DNA from: an uncultured Mycoplasmatota bacterium
Lineage (GTDB): Bacteria; Bacillota_I; Bacilli_A; RF39; UBA660
NCBI GenBank assembly: GCA_900547225.1
Contig: URFW01000002.1
Location: 62,001 to 126,000 of the forward strand
Direction: 5' to 3'
DNA: 64,000 nt
In this document: positions 25,301-32,541 of the stretch, in pieces
How positions within the stretch are numbered: the first letter of the stretch is position 1
Layout: the number at the start of each line of letters is the position of its first letter
The notes under the pieces: generated by a model
Told to the model about the DNA's origin: nothing
Seen by the model: the letters and a program-made list of their open reading frames with translations, nothing else
Database searches by the model: none
Made by a program: the position numbers and the translations under genes

Positions 25301-26005
25301 TTCAAGTAAAGCTTCATCAGTATTCTTTGTAGAGTCTTTTCCTAAAGAGTTAATTAAATATTCATCTTGTCCGTATAATTTTAAGATATCATCATCACTA
25401 GATAATCCAAATGCTCTTAAAAACGCAGTTACAACAACCTTTCTATTACGGTCTATTCTAACATCTACAACATCTTTACTATTTAGTTTATATTCAAGCC
25501 AAGTACCTCTTGTAGGTATGATTTGTGAAGATATTATAGAACGTCCATTCTTATCTATTTCTCTTCCATAATATACACTTGGAGAACGTACTAATTGTGA
25601 TACAATAACACGCTCTGACCCATTAAATATAAATGATCCTGAATCAGTCATAAGCGGCATATCACCTAGGAATATTTCTTGTTCTTTTACTTCTCCTGTT
25701 TCATTATTAAACAAGCGAGTTTGAACCTTTAATGGAGCTGCATATGTAGTTTTCTTCTCCTTACATTCTTTAATAGTATGTCTTGGTTCGTCAAATGAAT
25801 ATTCACCAAATTCCAAAGATAATGTTCCAGAGAAATTTTCTACTGGGCTTATTTCCTCTAACACTTCTTTTATTCCATCTTCGATAAACCATTCATAAGA
25901 TTTGGTCTGTACCTCAAGTAAATCTGCTAATTCTAGAGATTTTTTTACTCTTGAGAAGTCTCTTCTTTCACGGTATTCGTTTACTTTTCTTACTTTATAA
26001 GCCAC
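22370..26005 (-). CDS. rpoB: DNA-directed RNA polymerase beta subunit
   Basis: Second large catalytic subunit of RNA polymerase and the rifampicin target. About 1211 residues from a GTG at 26005 that follows GGGGTGG; an earlier GTG at 26014 lies inside that site. The rifampicin region reads SPLSQFMDQINPLSELNNKR, so the position matching E. coli His526 is Asn (residue 476, codon 24578-24580) and the position matching Gln510 is Pro. The C-terminus after the conserved core carries a long acidic tail (about 70 residues). Own promoter at 26075-26103; overlaps rpoC by one base. Confidence 0.98.
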   Translation of the reverse strand: MAYKVRKVNEYRERRDFSRVKKSLELADLLEVQTKSYEWFIEDGIKEVLEEISPVENFSGTLSLEFGEYSFDEPRHTIKECKEKKTTYAAPLKVQTRLFNNETGEVKEQEIFLGDMPLMTDSGSFIFNGSERVIVSQLVRSPSVYYGREIDKNGRSIISSQIIPTRGTWLEYKLNSKDVVDVRIDRNRKVVVTAFLRAFGLSSDDDILKLYGQDEYLINSLGKDSTKNTDEALLEIYEKLKPGEPATLDSAKNQLITRFFDNFRYDLAKVGRYKFNKKLDVADRLLNQKLAEDIIVDGKVVIKKGTKVTHDVLETLKPILADGYGMVDATMDKELDSHTMVQVISIYSPVEPDKVIKVIGNDQSLTVKTLTISDIYASVSYYLNLLQNVGQIDEIDHLSNRRLRQVGELLQNQFRVGVARMERVIRERMTTLDVETATPKTLINIRPITAVIKEFFGSSPLSQFMDQINPLSELNNKRRLSALGPGGLSRDRAAMEVRDVNVSHYGRICPIESPEGANIGLITSLANYAKVNEYGFIMTPYRRVKDGKLQDQIDYLTADEENGHIIAQAHVEMKDGEIIEEHCPARQDGENILAKPSEIDYIDVAPQQIVSVTTSCIPFLDHDDGKRALMGCNMQRQALPLLKPEAALVATGVEAQAAKDSGVCILAKADGVVEYADGKKIVVKTAKAKDIYLLKNFEESNAGTCYHQRPIVRIGDKVKRGQIIADGPSTDKGEVALGKNLVVAFMTYNGYDYEDAVILNEKMVKEDVLTSIYLEDYEIQCRDTKLGPEEITRDIPNVSEEARKNLDANGIIRIGTEVKEGDILVGKVTPKGMVELTSEEKLLHAIFGEKTREVRDTSLRVPHGGAGIVHDIKIYTKKDSDELPSGVSKEIRVYIVQKRKIQVGDKMAGRHGNKGVVSLVVPQEDMPYLPDGTPVDILLNPLGVPSRMNPGQVLEMHLGMAAKKLGVYTATPVFDGATWEDIQEMMAEAGMDPDGKTVLYNGKTGEPFDNRVAVGVMYMIKLDHMVDDKLHARATGPYSLVTQQPLGGKAQFGGQRFGEMEVWALYAYGAAHVLQEILTVKSDDVVGRVKVYESIVKGKPINQAGVPESFRVLVKEFQALGLNVAMINEDGKEVDVKTLEEEEDKEGAPLSIEEIDNVSMVKPKETVDIVSKEEEAEERDDLSEEESDDYEAELEDNLDESEDLQVEGDEE

Positions 26006-26074
26006 GCAATCCACCCCTAAACTATAAATTTTTAAAGAACATGTCTAAAATTAAAGACACAGTACCAATTTAAA

Positions 26075-26103
26075 ATATTACAGGAAAAATCTACCCTTGT
26101 CAA
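26075..26103 (-). promoter_or_regulatory. Promoter of rpoBC
   Basis: TTGACA (26098-26103), 17 bp, TAATAT (26075-26080) on the minus strand, with TG just before the -10 box. It lies between a terminator and rpoB, so rpoBC can be expressed apart from rplJL. Confidence 0.7.
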
Positions 26104-26123
26104 TAAATTTTACTTATTTTTAC

Positions 26124-26153
26124 AAAAAAACACAAATATTTTATTATTTGTGT
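26124..26153 (-). terminator. Terminator after the rsmC-like gene
   Basis: A 9-bp stem (ACACAAATA with TATTTGTGT) and a 6-nt loop, followed by seven T residues on the minus strand. Confidence 0.8.
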
Positions 26154-26161
26154 CATATATT

Positions 26162-26752
26162 TTAAATTAAACTTGCCTTTATTATAAAAAATCCTTTTTT
26201 CTTAGCTACCACTTCTACTGTTTTATATACGTTTTTCATATCTCTTACCATAGATTCTGCGCCTTGCTGTTTTCTAACAACTATCCATAACGAGCCACCG
26301 TCTTTTAAATGTTCTTTAGCGTTCATTACTATTTCATATAACTTTTCCTTTCCAACTCTTATTGGTGGATTAGATACTATATAATCATATTTATTAGTAA
26401 TGTTTTTATAAGCATCGGATTCAAATACGTTTGCATTTAAGCCTTGTTCTTTTAAAGACATCTTAGATAGATGAATAGCTCTTTTATTAACATCAGACAT
26501 ATCCACAGTAAAACCTAAATGAGATGCATATATTCCAATTGGTCCGCATCCGCACCCTATATCTAATAATGTTTTATTATTAGGATCATCATACTTAAAA
26601 TTCTTTAATAAAAGTTCTGTTCCAAAATCAAGTTCTCCCTTAGAAAACACACCATTATCGGTATAAAAATAAAACGGGATACCATTTATTTCTGCTATTA
26701 CCTTCTCTATTTCTGATTTTAGGTTTTCTTCATTTGTAAAGTAATGTGCCAT
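26162..26752 (-). CDS. RsmC-like class I SAM methyltransferase (YbxB type)
   Basis: Probable RNA guanine-N2 methyltransferase related to 16S rRNA G1207 methyltransferase. The 196-residue product has the SAM-binding motif LLDIGCGCGPIGIYAS, DVNKRAIHLS, and the base-flipping or catalytic VSNPPIRVGKE (NPPI). It is the short single-domain form, as in Bacillus YbxB, which also lies between rplL and rpoB. The ATG at 26752 follows AGGTG. A TGTTATAAT extended -10 (26773-26781) inside the tail of the preceding terminator may give it a separate promoter with a very short leader. Exact target is inferred from family only. Confidence 0.88.
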   Translation of the reverse strand: MAHYFTNEENLKSEIEKVIAEINGIPFYFYTDNGVFSKGELDFGTELLLKNFKYDDPNNKTLLDIGCGCGPIGIYASHLGFTVDMSDVNKRAIHLSKMSLKEQGLNANVFESDAYKNITNKYDYIVSNPPIRVGKEKLYEIVMNAKEHLKDGGSLWIVVRKQQGAESMVRDMKNVYKTVEVVAKKKGFFIIKASLI

Positions 26753-26780
26753 TTTTTCACCTCACCTTTTTAATTATAAC

Positions 26781-26808
26781 AAAAAAGAACTACAAATTGT
26801 AGTTCTTT
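26781..26808 (-). terminator. Terminator of rplJ-rplL
   Basis: A 12-bp stem (AAAGAACTACAA with its complement) and tiny loop, followed by TTTTTTG on the minus strand. Confidence 0.8.
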
Positions 26809-26827
26809 AAGTACTTATTTATCTAAC

Positions 26828-27196
26828 TTATGCAAGTTCAACAGTAGCGCCAGCTTCTTCTAACTTAGCTTTAATTTCATTAGCTTCTTCCATTGGAGCG
26901 TTTTCTTTAACGTTTCCACCTTCATCAGCTAACTTCTTAGCTTCCATTAATCCTAAACCAGTAATATCTCTGATTGCTTTGATTACTTGAATCTTAGCTG
27001 ATCCAGCGTCTTTTAATACTACAGTAGCTTCAGTCTTTTCTTCAGCTTCTGCTCCAGCAGCTGGTGCAGCAGCAACAGCTACAGCACTTGGGTCAACTCC
27101 AAATTCTTCTTTCATTGCGTCTACTAATTCTTTAACTTCAAGAATTTTCATTTCTTTTATTGCATCAATAATTTCTTGTGTACTTAATTTTGCCAT
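26828..27196 (-). CDS. rplL: 50S ribosomal protein L7/L12
   Basis: Stalk protein that recruits and stimulates translational GTPases. The 122-residue product has the N-terminal dimerisation domain, a flexible Ala/Glu-rich hinge (AAAPAAGAEAEEKTE) and the C-terminal domain with KIQVIKAIRDITGLGLMEAK. The ATG at 27196 follows AGGAGG. It lies 28 bp after rplJ, its binding partner, under the L10 leader. Confidence 0.98.
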   Translation of the reverse strand: MAKLSTQEIIDAIKEMKILEVKELVDAMKEEFGVDPSAVAVAAAPAAGAEAEEKTEATVVLKDAGSAKIQVIKAIRDITGLGLMEAKKLADEGGNVKENAPMEEANEIKAKLEEAGATVELA

Positions 27197-27224
27197 TTTT
27201 ATTTTCCTCCTATTTTCTTTAAAA

Positions 27225-27719
27225 TTATTCTTCTTCTAGATTTTGACTATGTAAGTCAAGGCAGATAGCAACATTCTTTACGTGTTCCATTAATCCAGCG
27301 GCGAACATTGTTAATAATCCGTCTCTTGATGGAACTGTTGCTAGTTCTTTTAATTCACTTAAGCTTGTTTCTTTTCCATCTACGATACCACCCTTTAATT
27401 CAAGTGCAGGATGATCTTTTGCAAAGTCTGCTAAAACCTTTATAGGTGCAATAGCATCATCTGATGTTGCTATAGCAGATGGACCTTCTAGACAATCATC
27501 TAAATTGATAGATAACTTGTCAAATGCTCTTTTTGTTAAAGTATTTTTATATACTTTATAAGAAGCTTCTTGTTCACGTAATTTACGACGTAATTCAGTA
27601 ATTTCTGAATCAGTTAAACCACGGTAATCAAACAAAATAGCACTTGCTGCGTTTTGAACACGGTCAGCTATTTCATTTACAACTTCTTCTTTTTTAGCAA
27701 TTATAGCTTGGTTTGCCAT
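27225..27719 (-). CDS. rplJ: 50S ribosomal protein L10
   Basis: Base of the ribosomal stalk; anchors L7/L12 dimers on 23S rRNA. The 164-residue product has the DYRGLTDSEITELRRKLRE motif typical of L10 and a helical C-terminal tail that binds L12. The ATG at 27719 follows GAAGGAGG. Upstream is a conserved autoregulatory leader (27769-27871), where the L10-L12 complex represses translation in other bacteria. Confidence 0.97.
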   Translation of the reverse strand: MANQAIIAKKEEVVNEIADRVQNAASAILFDYRGLTDSEITELRRKLREQEASYKVYKNTLTKRAFDKLSINLDDCLEGPSAIATSDDAIAPIKVLADFAKDHPALELKGGIVDGKETSLSELKELATVPSRDGLLTMFAAGLMEHVKNVAICLDLHSQNLEEE

Positions 27720-27768
27720 TGTTCATTCCTCCTTCGTTAGTATAATAAGTACCTTTTATAAATTAAAA

Positions 27769-27871
27769 GATCTCTACATCAAAGACGTAAAGACCTTAAA
27801 ATCCTATTTTGATTTTTGTCCTCGGTAGGAATATAAGTTACGTGATTATATCACTCCTACTGTCTTTGGTA
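27769..27871 (-). ncRNA. Ribosomal protein L10 leader (cis-regulatory RNA)
   Basis: The 200-bp gap before rplJ contains the recognisable L10 leader: on the minus strand ACCAAAGACAGTAGGAG, then TTCCTACCGAGGACA, then GTCTTTACGTCTTTGATG, which can fold into paired arms (GTAGGA with TCCTAC; AAAGAC with GTCTTT). In other bacteria L10 or the L10-L12 complex binds it to control rplJL. Boundaries are approximate. Confidence 0.8.
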
Positions 27872-27921
27872 CTTCAATTAACCTTTCTTGGTTAACTACT
27901 GATAGTTTATATTATTTTTAA

Positions 27922-28620
27922 TTATTTGTCAAATGATGATAAATCAACATTGATTCCAGGACCCATTGTTGAAGCAAGTGAAACACCTTTTAAGTAAATT
28001 CCCTTTGCTGCTTGTGGTTTTGATTTAATAATAACATCCATAAATGCTTTTACGTTATCAACTAATTTTTCATCATCAAACGAAACTTTACCTACTAAAG
28101 CATGTACGTTAGCATATGAATCAGTTCTGTATTCAACACGTCCTTTTTTAACGTCTTCAACAGCTTTTTTAGTATCCATTGTAACAGTACCAGTTTTTGG
28201 GTTTGGCATTAATCCTTTTGGACCTAAAACCCTACCTAACTTACCTAACATAGGCATCATTTCTGGTGTTGCGATAATTACATCAAAATCAAACCAATTT
28301 TCCTTTTCGATCTTAGTAATCATGTCTACGTCACCAACATAATCAGCGCCAGCGTCTGTTGCAGCTTTTGCAGCATCACCTTTTGCTAAAACTAATACTT
28401 TCTTAGTTTTACCAGTTCCGTGAGGTAAAACGATTGCACCTCTTAATTGTTGATCGTTTTTCTTAGTATCTAGATTTAATCTTACTGCTATTTCAACAGT
28501 ACCATCAAAAGTTGATACAGAAGTTTCTTTTACTAGCTTAACAGCTTCTTCTAAAGAATATAATTTACCTTTTTCAATTTTGCTTAAAGCTTCAGTATAC
28601 TTCTTACTTTTCTTTTTCAT
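27922..28620 (-). CDS. rplA: 50S ribosomal protein L1
   Basis: Forms the L1 stalk that guides deacylated tRNA out of the E site; also a translational repressor of its own operon. The 232-residue product has TVEIAVRLNLDTKKNDQQLR, RGAIVLPHGTGKTKKVLV and GRVLGPKGLMPNPKTGTV, all diagnostic. The ATG at 28620 follows AAGGAGG. It lies 92 bp after rplK; the gap holds a GTGG-CCAC hairpin that may be an L1 binding site. Confidence 0.98.
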   Translation of the reverse strand: MKKKSKKYTEALSKIEKGKLYSLEEAVKLVKETSVSTFDGTVEIAVRLNLDTKKNDQQLRGAIVLPHGTGKTKKVLVLAKGDAAKAATDAGADYVGDVDMITKIEKENWFDFDVIIATPEMMPMLGKLGRVLGPKGLMPNPKTGTVTMDTKKAVEDVKKGRVEYRTDSYANVHALVGKVSFDDEKLVDNVKAFMDVIIKSKPQAAKGIYLKGVSLASTMGPGINVDLSSFDK

Positions 28621-28633
28621 TTTCTTACCTCCT

Positions 28634-28662
28634 TGTGGTATATAGCGGATTTTCCTCCCACA
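28634..28662 (-). promoter_or_regulatory. Candidate L1-binding hairpin before rplA
   Basis: On the minus strand TGTGGGAGG and ACCACA arms enclose a purine-rich loop just before the rplA ribosome-binding site. A related GTGG-AGG hairpin precedes rplK, fitting L1 feedback on this operon; this is inference. Confidence 0.35.
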
Positions 28663-28712
28663 TAGATAAATCTATATGACTATTGTTATTTTTTGCTTTT
28701 TTATTTTTATTA

Positions 28713-29135
28713 TTAATCTTTTATTTCAATACCCATATTCTTAGCAGTACCAGCAACTATTTTCATAGCTTCTTCAACAGTATATGCATTTAAATCAGGT
28801 AATTTGATTTCAGCGATTTCTTTTAATTGATCCTTAGTTAATGAACCAACAATTTCTGAAGAACCCTTTGTAGAGCCCTTTTTGATTTTAGCAACTTTCT
28901 TTATTAAGAAAGATGTTGGTGGAGTTAAGAATCTAAGTTCAAAACTTCTATCATCGTAAACAGATATTTCAACTGGAACGATATCTCCCATCTTATCTTT
29001 AGTTGCGTCATTATATTTAACACAAAATTCACCAGAGTTAACACCTAATGGTCCAAGTGCAGTACCTACTGGTGGAGCAGGTGTAGCTTTACCTGCTGGT
29101 AATTGTAATTTTAATTTTCTTACTAATTCCTTTGC
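28713..29135 (-). CDS. rplK: 50S ribosomal protein L11
   Basis: Part of the GTPase-associated centre; needed for factor binding and RelA activation. The 141-residue product has LQLPAGKATPAPPVGTALG, FELRFLTPPTSFLIKK and the C-terminal NMGIEIKD. Start is the GTG at 29135: the GGAGGTG site precedes it by six bases, and a GTG four codons earlier lies inside that site. It begins the rplK-rplA unit, with a promoter at 29260-29289. Confidence 0.97.
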   Translation of the reverse strand, partial: AKELVRKLKLQLPAGKATPAPPVGTALGPLGVNSGEFCVKYNDATKDKMGDIVPVEISVYDDRSFELRFLTPPTSFLIKKVAKIKKGSTKGSSEIVGSLTKDQLKEIAEIKLPDLNAYTVEEAMKIVAGTAKNMGIEIKD

Positions 29136-29170
29136 CACGAAAAACACCTCCTATATTATATTTTTTCGCG

Positions 29171-29211
29171 AGTGGTCAAATAGCTTTATTTTTAAATCCG
29201 CGCCTTCCACT
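29171..29211 (-). promoter_or_regulatory. Candidate L1-binding hairpin before rplK
   Basis: AGTGGAAGG and GACCACT arms on the minus strand in the rplK leader. It shares the GTGG-N-AGG pattern with the hairpin before rplA. Assignment to L1 control is inference. Confidence 0.35.
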
Positions 29212-29259
29212 AATCTTTTTTCTTTCATCATCTATATAAAATATATAGCTGTGCATATA

Positions 29260-29289
29260 ATTTTATCACAGCATATATGATAAAAGCAA
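29260..29289 (-). promoter_or_regulatory. Promoter of rplK-rplA
   Basis: TTGCTT (29284-29289), 18 bp, TAAAAT (29260-29265) on the minus strand, with TG one base before the -10 box. Confidence 0.55.
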
Positions 29290-29304
29290 GTGCTTTTTTT
29301 ATTA

Positions 29305-29841
29305 TTACTCTTTTGTAAATTGAGTAAGTTCAAGTTCAACGTTTGTTTCTTGACCAAATAAGTCTATTGAAACATTTGCCTTTTTAGCATCCAAATCAAG
29401 CTCAGTAATCTTACCTGCAAGCATTTTAAATGGACCGTCAGTTATCTTAACGTTATCTCCAACCTCATAGTTAGTAACAACGTTTTCACCTGTATAACCA
29501 ATTTCTTTAAATATTCTTTCTACTTCATCATCATATAAAGGAACTGGTTTTGCACCTTTACCTGATGAACCTAAGAATCCAGTAACACCCGGCGTATTAC
29601 GTACTATATACCAAGATTCGTCTGACATTATCATTTCTACCAAAACATATCCTGGAAATAGTTTTTTCATTTTTTCTTTTTTCTTACCATCTTTTATTTC
29701 TACTTCTTTTCTTTCTGGAACTATTACTCTAAATATGTTTTCTTGCATATCCATTGAATTAATTCTCATATCAAGTTTTTCTTTAACTTTAGCTTCGTGT
29801 CCAGAATATGTATTTACTACGTACCATTTTTTCTCTTCCAT
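29305..29841 (-). CDS. nusG: Transcription termination/antitermination protein NusG
   Basis: RNA polymerase processivity factor bridging transcription and translation. The 178-residue product has the NGN domain (KKWYVVNTYSGHEAKVKEKL, LFPGYVLVEM, NTPGVTGFLG) and a C-terminal KOW domain (GDNVKITDGPFKMLAGKI). Start set at the ATG at 29841, four bases after the secE stop; AAGGAG lies rather far upstream (13 bp), so the TTG at 29850 is a possible alternative. The secE-nusG-rplK-rplA order is universal. Confidence 0.96.
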   Translation of the reverse strand: MEEKKWYVVNTYSGHEAKVKEKLDMRINSMDMQENIFRVIVPERKEVEIKDGKKKEKMKKLFPGYVLVEMIMSDESWYIVRNTPGVTGFLGSSGKGAKPVPLYDDEVERIFKEIGYTGENVVTNYEVGDNVKITDGPFKMLAGKITELDLDAKKANVSIDLFGQETNVELELTQFTKE

Positions 29842-29842
29842 A

Positions 29843-30064
29843 CTAACCAATTAACTCCTTTACTTTTGTTATTCCTGCAATTACTAAATCAGTTGCAACA
29901 AAAAATAAACATATAAATAACATAAATAATAATGTTGCAATAGAATACTTTACTAAGTTTTTCTTTGATGTCCAAATAACTTTTTTTCTTTCTTCTTTAA
30001 CACCAGTAAAAAATTCTTTTAGTTTTGCGATTAAACTTTTTTTATTTTTCTTTTGCTTTGCCAT
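29843..30064 (-). CDS. secE: Preprotein translocase subunit SecE
   Basis: Clamp subunit of the SecYEG channel. The 73-residue product has a basic N-terminus, the cytoplasmic amphipathic helix with VKEERKKVIWTSKKNLVK and one membrane helix (about 47-66), as in single-span Gram-positive SecE. Start is the ATG at 30064 behind TAGGAG. The promoter at 30120-30148 precedes it. In Bacillus rpmG lies just before secE; there is no room for it here. Confidence 0.93.
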   Translation of the reverse strand: MAKQKKNKKSLIAKLKEFFTGVKEERKKVIWTSKKNLVKYSIATLLFMLFICLFFVATDLVIAGITKVKELIG

Positions 30065-30119
30065 ATTATATCTCCTATAATCCAAAATAAAAACACCTTT
30101 TTAAGTGCTAACTGTCTAA

Positions 30120-30148
30120 ATATTAGCACAAATAATCATAATAGTCAA
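30120..30148 (-). promoter_or_regulatory. Promoter of secE-nusG
   Basis: TTGACT (30143-30148), 17 bp, TAATAT (30120-30125) on the minus strand, partly inside the end of the sigma-factor gene. Confidence 0.65.
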
Positions 30149-30774
30149 TTTATTTCTTTTAAAATATTAGTTAGTTTGCTTCTTATTCTAACCAATGTTC
30201 TTTCTATTGCTTTTGGCGTTTTACCTAAAGTATCCGCTATTTCTTCATAGCCAAAATTATTTATTCTAAGATCATATACTGTTCTTTCAAAATCGGTTAA
30301 CTCTTCAGATAAACGTTTGTTAAAGTAATCATTATCTTCTTTGCTTACTAATAAGTCCTCTAATCCACCTTTAGAAGTTGTTAAGAAATTATCAAAACTT
30401 CTTATATCATCTTCCATTGTGTAATCTAGTGAATATGATTCATTTAATATACTATGTTTTTTTCTATTAGCATTTTTAACAGCGGTTAATATTTTTCTTT
30501 TAATACATAAAAATGCAAACGTTGAAAACTTAATATCTTTTTGCTCCTTAAAGCTGTCAACGGCTCCTATAAGGCCAATTAACCCCTCTTGGTATAAATC
30601 ATTAAAGTCAATTCCTTTTCCTTCTACATAAGCACTATATTTATTAGCATAATAAGTTATTACTGGTTTATATTTTTTAGCTATAACAAGTTTTGTTTCA
30701 TCATTATTATCGGATAACATATACAGTAATTCACCGTCATCAGGTAAATTTTTATAGTCCTTTTTATTTGGCAT
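30145..30774 (-). CDS. sigH: RNA polymerase sigma factor, SigH-like
   Basis: Sigma-70-family factor, probably the orthologue of Bacillus sigma-H, which drives early sporulation and competence genes. The 209-residue product has region 2 (IDFNDLYQEGLIGLIGAVDS, DIKFSTFAFLCIKRKILT, then NRKKHSILNESYSLD) and region 4 (LTDFERTVYDLRINNFGYEE, ADTLGKTPKAIERTLVRIRS). The ATG at 30774 follows GTAGGTG. The place between rlmB and secE is the sigH locus of Bacillus, which with the sequence supports the name; the exact regulon is unknown. Confidence 0.9.
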   Translation of the reverse strand: MPNKKDYKNLPDDGELLYMLSDNNDETKLVIAKKYKPVITYYANKYSAYVEGKGIDFNDLYQEGLIGLIGAVDSFKEQKDIKFSTFAFLCIKRKILTAVKNANRKKHSILNESYSLDYTMEDDIRSFDNFLTTSKGGLEDLLVSKEDNDYFNKRLSEELTDFERTVYDLRINNFGYEEIADTLGKTPKAIERTLVRIRSKLTNILKEIN

Positions 30775-30782
30775 ATAAGCAC

Positions 30783-31487
30783 CTACTTTCGTTGTCTTAC
30801 AACTTCATAAATCATTATGCCTGCTGCAACTGAGGCATTTAAACTATTTATTTTTCCATACATTGGTATGTTTGCTATAAAATCGCAATTTTTCTTAACA
30901 AGATTACTCATTCCAAATCCTTCGCTACCTATTATTAACGCAATAGAAGTAGTGTAATCTATTTTGTCATATGAAACACTATTTTCTAAATCTGTTCCAA
31001 CTACCCAAACACCATTAGCTTTTAATTTCTTTATTGTGTTATTAAGATTAGTTACCTCAACAATTTTTACGTTATCTAACGCACCAACACTAGTTTTCAT
31101 AACGGTTGAATTTACTGATACACTTCTATTTTTAGGAATTATTATATAGTCTACGCCTGCAGCCTCACAAGTACGTATAATGGCACCAAAGTTATGTGGA
31201 TCTTCTAAATGATCTAATATAACGATAAAGGCTTTATCTGGCATATTATTTAGCATATCTTGTTCACTTAAATATTCATAATCAGGAATCTCCAAAATAA
31301 CGCCTTGATGATTCTTTTTCTCTAGTTTATCCATCTGACTAGTAGTTAAGTAATTTATTAAAACGTCCTTTTCTTTTAAAGCCTCATCTATTTCGCTTCC
31401 TTTTAAATTATCATTTAGATAAACTTTTTTAATTTTACGATTATTATTTATAAGTTCTTTTACTACGTTTCTTCCAAATACATACAT
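30783..31487 (-). CDS. rlmB: 23S rRNA (guanosine-2'-O-)-methyltransferase, TrmH/SpoU family
   Basis: SPOUT-fold methyltransferase modifying 23S rRNA in the peptidyltransferase region (G2251 in E. coli). The 234-residue product has an N-terminal substrate-binding domain (FGRNVVKELIN) and the knot motifs ILDHLEDPHNFGAIIRTCEA, LIIGSEGFGMSN and NSLNASVAAGIMIYE. The ATG at 31487 follows GGAGTG within the end of mrnC. The mrnC-rlmB-sigH order matches Bacillus, without yacP. Confidence 0.93.
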   Translation of the reverse strand: MYVFGRNVVKELINNNRKIKKVYLNDNLKGSEIDEALKEKDVLINYLTTSQMDKLEKKNHQGVILEIPDYEYLSEQDMLNNMPDKAFIVILDHLEDPHNFGAIIRTCEAAGVDYIIIPKNRSVSVNSTVMKTSVGALDNVKIVEVTNLNNTIKKLKANGVWVVGTDLENSVSYDKIDYTTSIALIIGSEGFGMSNLVKKNCDFIANIPMYGKINSLNASVAAGIMIYEVVRQRK

Positions 31488-31491
31488 ATTA

Positions 31492-31866
31492 TCACTCCAT
31501 TGTTATTGATTTTATTAATTCTTTTATTCTATTTGTGTTTTTATTTATATATAACATTCCAAATAATGCTTCTAATGCCGTTGCTTTCTTATAAGTTACT
31601 ATATCAGTATGTTTAGGTTTTGAATTAGGCTTATAATTTCTAGCTCGACCTACTGTATATAACTCATCTTCATTTAGCATGCCTTCATTAATTAGTTTCT
31701 CTAAAATATCTGCTTGTGCATATGCACTAACATATTTAACAGCCTCTTTTTGAAGTTTATTAGCATTATTTATGCCTTTTAGTACTAAGTAATTTCTTAT
31801 TTCAACTTCATACACAGAATCTCCTAAATACGCCAAAGCACCTGCGTTTATTAAATTTGCTTCCAT
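31492..31866 (-). CDS. mrnC: Mini-ribonuclease 3
   Basis: RNase III-like enzyme lacking the dsRNA-binding domain; matures 23S rRNA in Bacillus. The 124-residue product has NAGALAYLGDSVYEVEIRNY with the catalytic Asp region, then GRARNYKPNSKP and YKKATALEALFGMLY. The ATG at 31866 follows GGATGTGAG. Its TGA stop overlaps the rlmB ribosome-binding site. In Bacillus it follows cysS; here it follows divIC, so cysS has moved or been lost from this locus. Confidence 0.93.
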   Translation of the reverse strand: MEANLINAGALAYLGDSVYEVEIRNYLVLKGINNANKLQKEAVKYVSAYAQADILEKLINEGMLNEDELYTVGRARNYKPNSKPKHTDIVTYKKATALEALFGMLYINKNTNRIKELIKSITME

Positions 31867-31903
31867 TTTCTCACATCCAATAGTATTAAAACATAATAAA
31901 ATG

Positions 31904-31927
31904 CAAAAAACAAGGATTTATTCCTTG
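31904..31927 (-). terminator. Terminator of divIC
   Basis: CAAGGA and TCCTTG arms with a 5-nt loop, followed by six T residues on the minus strand; it begins immediately after the divIC stop. Confidence 0.75.
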
Positions 31928-32218
31928 CTAATCTATCTTTAGAATTTTTTCTCCGTTTTTTGAATATAAATACTTTTCTCTAGCATATCTAGCTGCATAC
32001 TCTGGATTCTTAAGTTTATCAACATCATCAGTTAGAGTTGTTTCATCTTCTTTTAGGGTTTCTAATTGTTTAGTAAGTTCTCTTTTTTCTTTTTTCTTCT
32101 CCCCTATTTTTATAACATTATCAATTGATGATATAACTGATAGACCAATTATAAAGAAACATAAAATAGATGTAAGAACTACTCTACGGCGTTCTTTTGC
32201 AGTTAATTTATTTACCAT
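31928..32218 (-). CDS. divIC: Septum formation initiator DivIC/FtsB family
   Basis: Bitopic divisome protein that works with FtsL and DivIB at the septum. The 96-residue product has a basic cytoplasmic N-terminus, one membrane helix (about 13-31), a coiled coil rich in Lys and Glu (KKKEKRELTKQLETLKEDE) and the C-terminal PEYAARYAREKYLYSKNGE motif typical of DivIC. The ATG at 32218 follows GGAG. It has its own promoter and lies after yabP-yabQ as in Bacillus. Confidence 0.92.
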   Translation of the reverse strand: MVNKLTAKERRRVVLTSILCFFIIGLSVISSIDNVIKIGEKKKEKRELTKQLETLKEDETTLTDDVDKLKNPEYAARYAREKYLYSKNGEKILKID

Positions 32219-32242
32219 TTATACCATCTCCATTATATTTTC

Positions 32243-32271
32243 ATTATATAACTCTTAAGTTTTTATTTCAA
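32243..32271 (-). promoter_or_regulatory. Promoter of divIC
   Basis: TTGAAA (32266-32271), 17 bp, perfect TATAAT (32243-32248) on the minus strand, overlapping the end of yabQ. It lets the division gene be expressed in vegetative cells independently of the spore genes upstream. Confidence 0.7.
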
Positions 32272-32541
32272 CTTTTTTGTGTTAGAAAAGTAAAGTACTT
32301 TACAAAAGAGTATACCAAATATAAAAGATAAAAAAATGTAGAAAGATAAACTACCATAATTTATTTTATAAAGCAAAAGATAAAAGATTATTATATGGGA
32401 TAGCACAAATAACATTTCAAGCATAAATTCTACTACTCTTTTTTTAACTTTAATTAAATTAAATATACTAAGACTTGATAAAAAAAACATACCATATATA
32501 AAGGAATAAAACAAAACTTTAAATTGTTCTTCTAATGTCAT
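32263..32541 (-). CDS. yabQ: Spore cortex biosynthesis protein YabQ
   Basis: Membrane protein required for spore cortex formation in Bacillus. The 92-residue product is almost entirely hydrophobic, with three predicted membrane helices (about 8-28, 40-60 and 66-84) and a basic C-terminal end. It begins at an ATG overlapping the yabP stop in TAATG and has no strong ribosome-binding site, so it probably depends on yabP translation. It is shorter than Bacillus YabQ; the call relies on position between yabP and divIC and on topology. Confidence 0.8.
   Translation of the reverse strand: MTLEEQFKVLFYSFIYGMFFLSSLSIFNLIKVKKRVVEFMLEMLFVLSHIIIFYLLLYKINYGSLSFYIFLSFIFGILFCKVLYFSNTKKLK

Noticed and set aside
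29281..29299. Plus-strand terminator-like hairpin between rplK and nusG
   Set aside because: AAAAGC-GCTTTT with a T run reads as a terminator only on the plus strand, where there is no gene to end; on the minus strand it has no T run.
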